From CAZDVQ01 sp964508975 (GTDB taxonomy: Bacteria; Bacteroidota; Bacteroidia; Chitinophagales; Saprospiraceae): a DNA stretch of 64,000 bases. The stretch is from positions 1-64,000 of the forward strand of contig CAZDVQ010000001.1 of NCBI GenBank assembly GCA_964508975.1, read 5' to 3'. This document shows positions 60,105 to 64,000 of the stretch, one piece after another (position 1 is the stretch's first letter; every line of letters begins with the position of its first letter). The notes beneath the pieces were generated by a model that was not told the origin of the DNA, made no database searches, and worked only from the letters and a program-made list of their open reading frames with translations. The translations under genes and the position numbers were made by a program.

Positions 60105-61178
60105 CTATGCGTCCTCGCCTGAAGCCATTTTGTTGGCATTTTCGGCAATTTGAAGCTGATCGATAAATTCTTGGATATCCCCGTCCATAATAGCGGGCAG
60201 GTTATGCGAGGTCAAGTTGATACGGTGATCCGTTACACGGTTTTGCGGGTAGTTGTAGGTCCGGATTTTAGCCGAACGGTCGCCCGTTGATACCAAAGTT
60301 TTACGGCGGGCAGCCATAGCGCCTTCAAATTCAGCGCGTTTCATCTCGTACAACTCGGCAAAAAGGCGTTTCTCCGCAATCTCGCGGTTTTTGATTTGCG
60401 AGCGGGCTTCTTGGCTTTCTGCCACCAAACCCGATGGTAAGTGCGTGATACGAACCGCCGATTCTGTCCGGTTTACGTGCTGACCACCCGCACCCGAGGC
60501 ACGGAACACGTCGATTTTCAAATCCACGCGGTTAATCTGTACGTCTTCCATTTCCAAAACGGGTAGTACCACCACCGTGGCCGCCGAGGTATGGATACGG
60601 CCTTGCGACTCGGTTTTAGGTACACGTTGTACGCGATGCACGCCCGATTCAAACTTTAGGATACCGTAAACATCATCGCCTGTTACGTTCAAAACGATTT
60701 TACTGTAACCACCGGCCTCGCTTTCGTTGGCAAATTCCAATTCTGACTGCCAGCCTTTGGTAGAAATATAACGCTCGTACATGCGGAATAAATCGCCTGC
60801 AAAAATAGCAGCTTCATCACCGCCGGTACCCGAACGAATCTCCAAGATGGCATCGCGCTCGTCCTCTGGGTCTTTAGGAATAAGCATCACGCGGATTTCC
60901 TCTTCCAGGATTTCGAGGGCAGGTTGTGCTTCTTCCAGCTCCATCTTGGCCATCTCGATGAGCTCGCGGTCATTTTCCTTTTGGATAATTTCCTTGCTAT
61001 CGGCAATGGTGCTCAATAATTTTTTATATTGGACAAAAGCTACCACCACATTTTCTAGGTCGCGGTATTCTTTGCTAATTTTTTTGAAGCGCGACATATC
61101 GCTGGTCACCCCAGGATCAGAAAGTTGCTCCTCGAGGTACTGGTAACGGTGACGTATGGCTTCTAGTTTATCTAACAT
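60105..61178 (-). CDS. prfA: Peptide chain release factor 1
   Basis: 357 residues. The stop-codon-reading tripeptide of RF1 (PxT) is Pro187-Lys188-Thr189 in QRVPKTESQGRIHTS, which recognises UAA and UAG; the RF2 SPF motif is absent. The GGQ that triggers hydrolysis is at 231-233 (GAGGQHVNRTESAV). The lengthy N-terminal helix matches domain 1. Ends shortly after a repeat-free gap; no hemK/prmC neighbour is seen. Confidence 0.97.
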   Translation of the reverse strand: MLDKLEAIRHRYQYLEEQLSDPGVTSDMSRFKKISKEYRDLENVVVAFVQYKKLLSTIADSKEIIQKENDRELIEMAKMELEEAQPALEILEEEIRVMLIPKDPEDERDAILEIRSGTGGDEAAIFAGDLFRMYERYISTKGWQSELEFANESEAGGYSKIVLNVTGDDVYGILKFESGVHRVQRVPKTESQGRIHTSAATVVVLPVLEMEDVQINRVDLKIDVFRASGAGGQHVNRTESAVRITHLPSGLVAESQEARSQIKNREIAEKRLFAELYEMKRAEFEGAMAARRKTLVSTGDRSAKIRTYNYPQNRVTDHRINLTSHNLPAIMDGDIQEFIDQLQIAENANKMASGEDA

Positions 61179-61245
61179 GGTCGTATTTTTCTATTACAGC
61201 CTGCAAAGTTCTAAAAAGTTTGGTAATAAGTAAGCTATAGCTGGT

Positions 61246-62940
61246 TTAAAACTGGCTATCATCCACTTTTTCCAGCCATTCTGATACAAATTGGGCTACA
61301 TCGGCCAGCAAATCAGGCTCAAATGGCGAGCGCAAATTAGCTAGTTTAACCAGGGGTAAAAACGACATAGAGCCACCGGCTTCGCAAAGCTGTAAGTACT
61401 CGGCCCAAGCCGCTTGATGATTTTGCTGCGATTTTTTCCAAAACTGCAAGGCACAACTCTGGGCCAGCACATAGTCGATATAATAAAACGGTACCTTGAA
61501 AATATGCGATTGCTTGTACCAGAAAATACCTTGCTGCAACAGCTCTGAGTCTGAAAAATCCCAATCTGGCAAATAGGTTGCTTGGATGCGCTTCCACACC
61601 TCGTTGCGTTGGGCAGGGCTCAAATCAGGTTGGGCGTACATTTCGTGCTGGAACTCGTCCACGGCACAACCATAAGGCATAAACAACAAGGCTTCCGATA
61701 AGTGATTGTAGCGGTACTTATCGGCATCCTGTTGGAAGAACAACTCCATCCAAGGGAAAGTGATAAACTCCATGCTCATCGAGTGGATTTCACAGGCCTC
61801 ATAGGTAGGGAATGTGTACTCGGGTATCCATTTATATTTACCGGCAAATACTTGGAATGCGTGCCCTGCTTCGTGCGTCAACACATCGATATCATCGCTG
61901 GTACCGTTGAAGTTTGAAAAGATGAAAGGCGCTTCAAACTGACCCATAAACGTGCAGTAACCGCCTGGGGCTTTATTGGGTTTGCTGAGCAAATCCATCA
62001 AACCCTCAGAGGTCATGCGTTTGAAAAAAGCGTCTGTTTCTGGCGAGAGCTCGCGATACATTTGAGCGGCTTGCTCGATAATCCATTCGGGAGAACCTGC
62101 TGGCTCAGCATTGCCCGAGTTAAATTTGAAGCCCAGGTCGTAATGTTTGAGCTGGCTCAAACCCAAGCGTTTGGCTTGTTTTGCGCGAATTTTGGAGCAT
62201 AGCGGCACAATATATTGCTTCACCCCTTCGCGGAATACCTTCACTTGGGCAGCGGAATAATCCGTGCGGTTCATGCGGTCGTAGCCCAATTGGATAAAAT
62301 TCTCGTAACCCAGCTTGTGTGCTATCTGGGTCCGGGTTTGCACCAACTTATCGTAAATATCGGCGATGGTCTCGGCATGTTGGCCAAAGAAATCCCATTT
62401 CACAGCCGATGCCCTGCGGCGCAAATCACGGTCGGGACTCACCTCCAACGGCGTAATAGACGACAGGTTGTAGGTTTGGCCATCAATGTCAAGTTTCGCC
62501 TGCGCCAAGAGCTTCACATATTCGCTTTTCAATCGGTTTTCCTCGCGCATGAGCTCCAGGATACTATCGTTAAAGGTCTTTAGCTGCAAGGTAGCCAAGT
62601 TGAACAAGTGCGCCCCGAATTTAGCCTCAAGGGCTTGGCGGTACGGCGTGCGGCAAAGGGCTTGATAAAACTGATTTTCAAGTACTTCCACATCGGGGCC
62701 AACCTCGTCGAAAAAGGTATTTTCGGCCTCGTAGGTGGCATCGCTGGTATCAACGGTATGGCGGATGCGGGCCACGGTGCGGTTGCTATCGTAATCGCTG
62801 CGCAGGGTATTAATTTCTACAAAAAGCGCTGCTTGGGCCTCGGGGCTATCTGCTTGGTCAAAAGCCTGCAAAAGTTGAGTATAAGCTTGACTAAAAGCTT
62901 TAATATCGGGCCGCTGGTAGGGGTATTGGTTAAAAGTCAT
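61246..62940 (-). CDS. pepF: M3-family oligoendopeptidase (PepF-like)
   Basis: Zinc metallopeptidase of 564 residues, soluble, no signal peptide. The zinc site is HEAGH (His356, Glu357, His360) with the third ligand Glu384 in TYEACEIHSM. The helical fold and the FSNFNGTSDDIDVLTHEAGH region match M3B oligoendopeptidases, which cut small peptides in the cytoplasm. It ends 67 bp before the prfA start codon on the same strand; operon link is possible. Confidence 0.93.
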   Translation of the reverse strand: MTFNQYPYQRPDIKAFSQAYTQLLQAFDQADSPEAQAALFVEINTLRSDYDSNRTVARIRHTVDTSDATYEAENTFFDEVGPDVEVLENQFYQALCRTPYRQALEAKFGAHLFNLATLQLKTFNDSILELMREENRLKSEYVKLLAQAKLDIDGQTYNLSSITPLEVSPDRDLRRRASAVKWDFFGQHAETIADIYDKLVQTRTQIAHKLGYENFIQLGYDRMNRTDYSAAQVKVFREGVKQYIVPLCSKIRAKQAKRLGLSQLKHYDLGFKFNSGNAEPAGSPEWIIEQAAQMYRELSPETDAFFKRMTSEGLMDLLSKPNKAPGGYCTFMGQFEAPFIFSNFNGTSDDIDVLTHEAGHAFQVFAGKYKWIPEYTFPTYEACEIHSMSMEFITFPWMELFFQQDADKYRYNHLSEALLFMPYGCAVDEFQHEMYAQPDLSPAQRNEVWKRIQATYLPDWDFSDSELLQQGIFWYKQSHIFKVPFYYIDYVLAQSCALQFWKKSQQNHQAAWAEYLQLCEAGGSMSFLPLVKLANLRSPFEPDLLADVAQFVSEWLEKVDDSQF

Positions 62941-62989
62941 GTGTATTTACTGGATTGAAAGCACAAAGGTAAGCGTATGTTTTGAATTT

Positions 62990-63089
62990 GGGCGTTGCGC
63001 CGCGTGCGCGTCGCCGCTGTCCTTCGGGGTTCGCGGTGCTCCGTGCTTCGCACCAGCCGCTACGCGGCTGCCCTCCGGCCAGCTAACGC
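62990..63089 (+). repeat. Element A, copy 14 (outer stem GCGTT/AACGC)
   Basis: Left arm of a palindromic cluster ending at 63510. 5' hairpin GCGCCGCG..CGCGTCGC and 3' hairpin AGCCG-CTA-CGGCT. Confidence 0.88.
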
Positions 63090-63090
63090 A

Positions 63091-63195
63091 CAATGCCATT
63101 AAGCGTTAATTTTTCTCGAATTTATAACCACCCCGTCTGCGCTACAAGGTGTAAAACACCCTGTGCGCATCCACCCCTCCTTGAAAAGGAGGGGA
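63091..63195 (-). repeat. Element D tail, inverted copy
   Basis: Minus orientation. CAATGCCATTAAGCGTTAAT and CCACCCCGTCTGC match the reverse complement of the 120-bp unit; the centre differs by a CTACAAGGTGTAAAACACCC segment. It faces the direct copy at 63250. Confidence 0.82.
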
Positions 63196-63249
63196 ACTTG
63201 GCTTGTTCTTTTAAATATCTGTAAATCAAATATTTATAGCAAGGCATGA

Positions 63250-63377
63250 GCTCCCCTCCTTTTCAAGGAGGGGTGGATGCAAGCGGAACGCAAAGCGTGT
63301 AGCGCAGCAGACGGGGTGGTTACTTTGGCCGAAAAATGCTGAAAAACAAACAAAATAATTAACGCTTAATGGCATTG
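63250..63377 (+). repeat. Element D tail, direct copy (120 bp identical to 48-167)
   Basis: Contains CCTCCTTTTCAAGGAGG and the GGGTGGATGCAAGCGGAACG unit. Together with the inverted copy it forms a large imperfect palindrome with a spacer of about 55 bp. Confidence 0.85.
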
Positions 63378-63414
63378 AGCTAACGCAGGAAACTGCGGCT
63401 GTGCCGCTGTTCTC

Positions 63415-63510
63415 GCGCCAGGCATGCGAAGGGCAGCGCCGTAGGCGCTGGTGCGAAGCACGGAGCGCCAGCGAACCCCGTAGCACGCCGACGGCGAAGC
63501 CGGGGCGCCC
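63415..63510 (-). repeat. Element A, copy 15 (outer stem GCGCC/GGCGC)
   Basis: Right arm of the palindromic cluster. Just to its left (63378-63414) is GAGCTAACGC, the 3' end of another A-like copy, so the two are nested. 3' hairpin AGCGCC-TAC-GGCGCT. Confidence 0.82.
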
Positions 63511-63669
63511 AAAAAAGAACTATGAACGATGAGGTATGAACGATGAACATTTTTCAGTAGCACCAAAAAACGTTTTTTTTTGTTGTAGCCCATGCCATTC
63601 CACAACTTTTATCTACTTTTAAGCACTTTTACAAAAAAGCAACTGAGTGCTTACTAAATTAAAACATCC

Positions 63670-64000
63670 ATGAAAAAAATCTTACTGTGTTTGATTGGCC
63701 TAGCCTACCTTAATCTAGGGTTTGCCCAAACCTTTAACCCTGAGTTCCTCGACGGCAGGGTTATGTTTATGCTCAAAGGCCAACCGATGCCTAACCTGCA
63801 TCAAGCCACACAAAGCAATGTCAACGACTTTAGCCTGGTGGTTAACCTCAACGATTACCCCATGCTGAAAGCTACCCTGGAACAATACCAGGTAACCTTG
63901 CTGGAACGCCCTAGTTATTTCACAGGTAAAAAGGAACTGGCCAACATGTTCCGGGTTACATTTGCCGATTACACCCGCATCGACGAGCTGGTAGAGGCCC
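63670..64000 (+). CDS. Secreted protein, N-terminal part (cut by the window edge)
   Basis: 110 codons are visible before the window ends. Signal peptide KKILLCLIGLAYLNLGFAQ (residues 2-20). The following region (FLDGRVMFMLKG, DYPMLKATLEQYQVTLLERP, MFRVTFADYTRIDELVEA) looks like an inhibitor-I9-like propeptide, which would suggest a secreted subtilisin-type protease with a sorting tail downstream; this is tentative because the catalytic part lies outside. The upstream 160 bp contains AT-rich sequence and no further repeats. Confidence 0.7.
   Translation, partial: MKKILLCLIGLAYLNLGFAQTFNPEFLDGRVMFMLKGQPMPNLHQATQSNVNDFSLVVNLNDYPMLKATLEQYQVTLLERPSYFTGKKELANMFRVTFADYTRIDELVEA

Noticed and set aside
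1..64000. tRNA or rRNA genes
   Set aside because: No cloverleaf with a TTCGA-type arm and acceptor stem or rRNA-like conserved block was found by eye; a tRNAscan run would settle it.

Overview
The window reads as a chromosomal segment of a free-living member of the Bacteroidota. The signs are TonB-dependent uptake, two predicted type IX secretion cargoes (a PhoD phosphatase with a C-terminal sorting tail and a giant SprB-repeat protein with a gliding-motility-type C-terminus), a Bat/von Willebrand A cluster, carotenoid genes, a long signal peptidase II, and promoters that fit the phylum's TAnnTTTG -7 box. Coding density is ordinary, about 53 genes, with no rRNA, no tRNA I can recognise, no CRISPR array and no phage or transposase operon.

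Layout. 0.3-5.0 kb: ABC permease, two vWA/Bat proteins and a BatD-like protein, all leftward. 6-10.1 kb: PhoD, a metallo-beta-lactamase-fold hydrolase, and three small genes including a CBS-pair protein. 10.2-13.8 kb: DUF2061, cysQ, metF and metK (PAP recycling, one-carbon and SAM metabolism). 14-19.8 kb: leftward genes including panB and a tight run of SpeE-like protein, aminotransferase, histidine kinase and response regulator. 20-25.8 kb: Rpn-type nuclease, small RNA-ligase-like protein, scpA, DUF4143 ATPase. 26-32.6 kb: TonB-dependent receptor, dicarboxylate symporter, cyclophilin lipoprotein, FAD oxidoreductase. 33.5-48.9 kb: DinB, Crp-like regulator, an 8-kb repeat adhesin, a secreted protein, and a TPR-CHAT protein. 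49-63 kb: guaB, TauE-like permease, MutY-like glycosylase, ECF sigma/anti-sigma pair, degenerate amidohydrolase, TonB-like protein, lspA, crtI-crtB, a DUF433/DUF5615 toxin-antitoxin pair, prfA and pepF. The window ends inside a secreted protein gene.

The most unusual content lies between genes. At least 19 copies of a GC-rich repeat of about 100-170 bp (element A, with a sub-type B) begin with GGGCGNN and end with a complementary NNCGC. The two variable bases differ among copies (TT/AA, TG/CA, CG/CG, CC/GG, CT/AG), and pairing holds in every copy (one through a wobble). Internal hairpins show the same compensatory change. This is direct evidence for selection on a folded nucleic acid. A second family (D) and a third, hairpin-rich family (C) combine with A in a fixed mirror order A-D-C-D'-A', complete at 32.65-33.45 kb and partial elsewhere. 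One A copy sits in frame inside the signal-peptide region of a gene. No transposase or reverse transcriptase lies nearby, so these look like non-autonomous elements or structured RNA/DNA modules that I cannot match to a named family.

Limits: everything here comes from reading the sequence by eye. Family assignments rest on recognised motifs, not searches, and promoter calls are consensus matches only.
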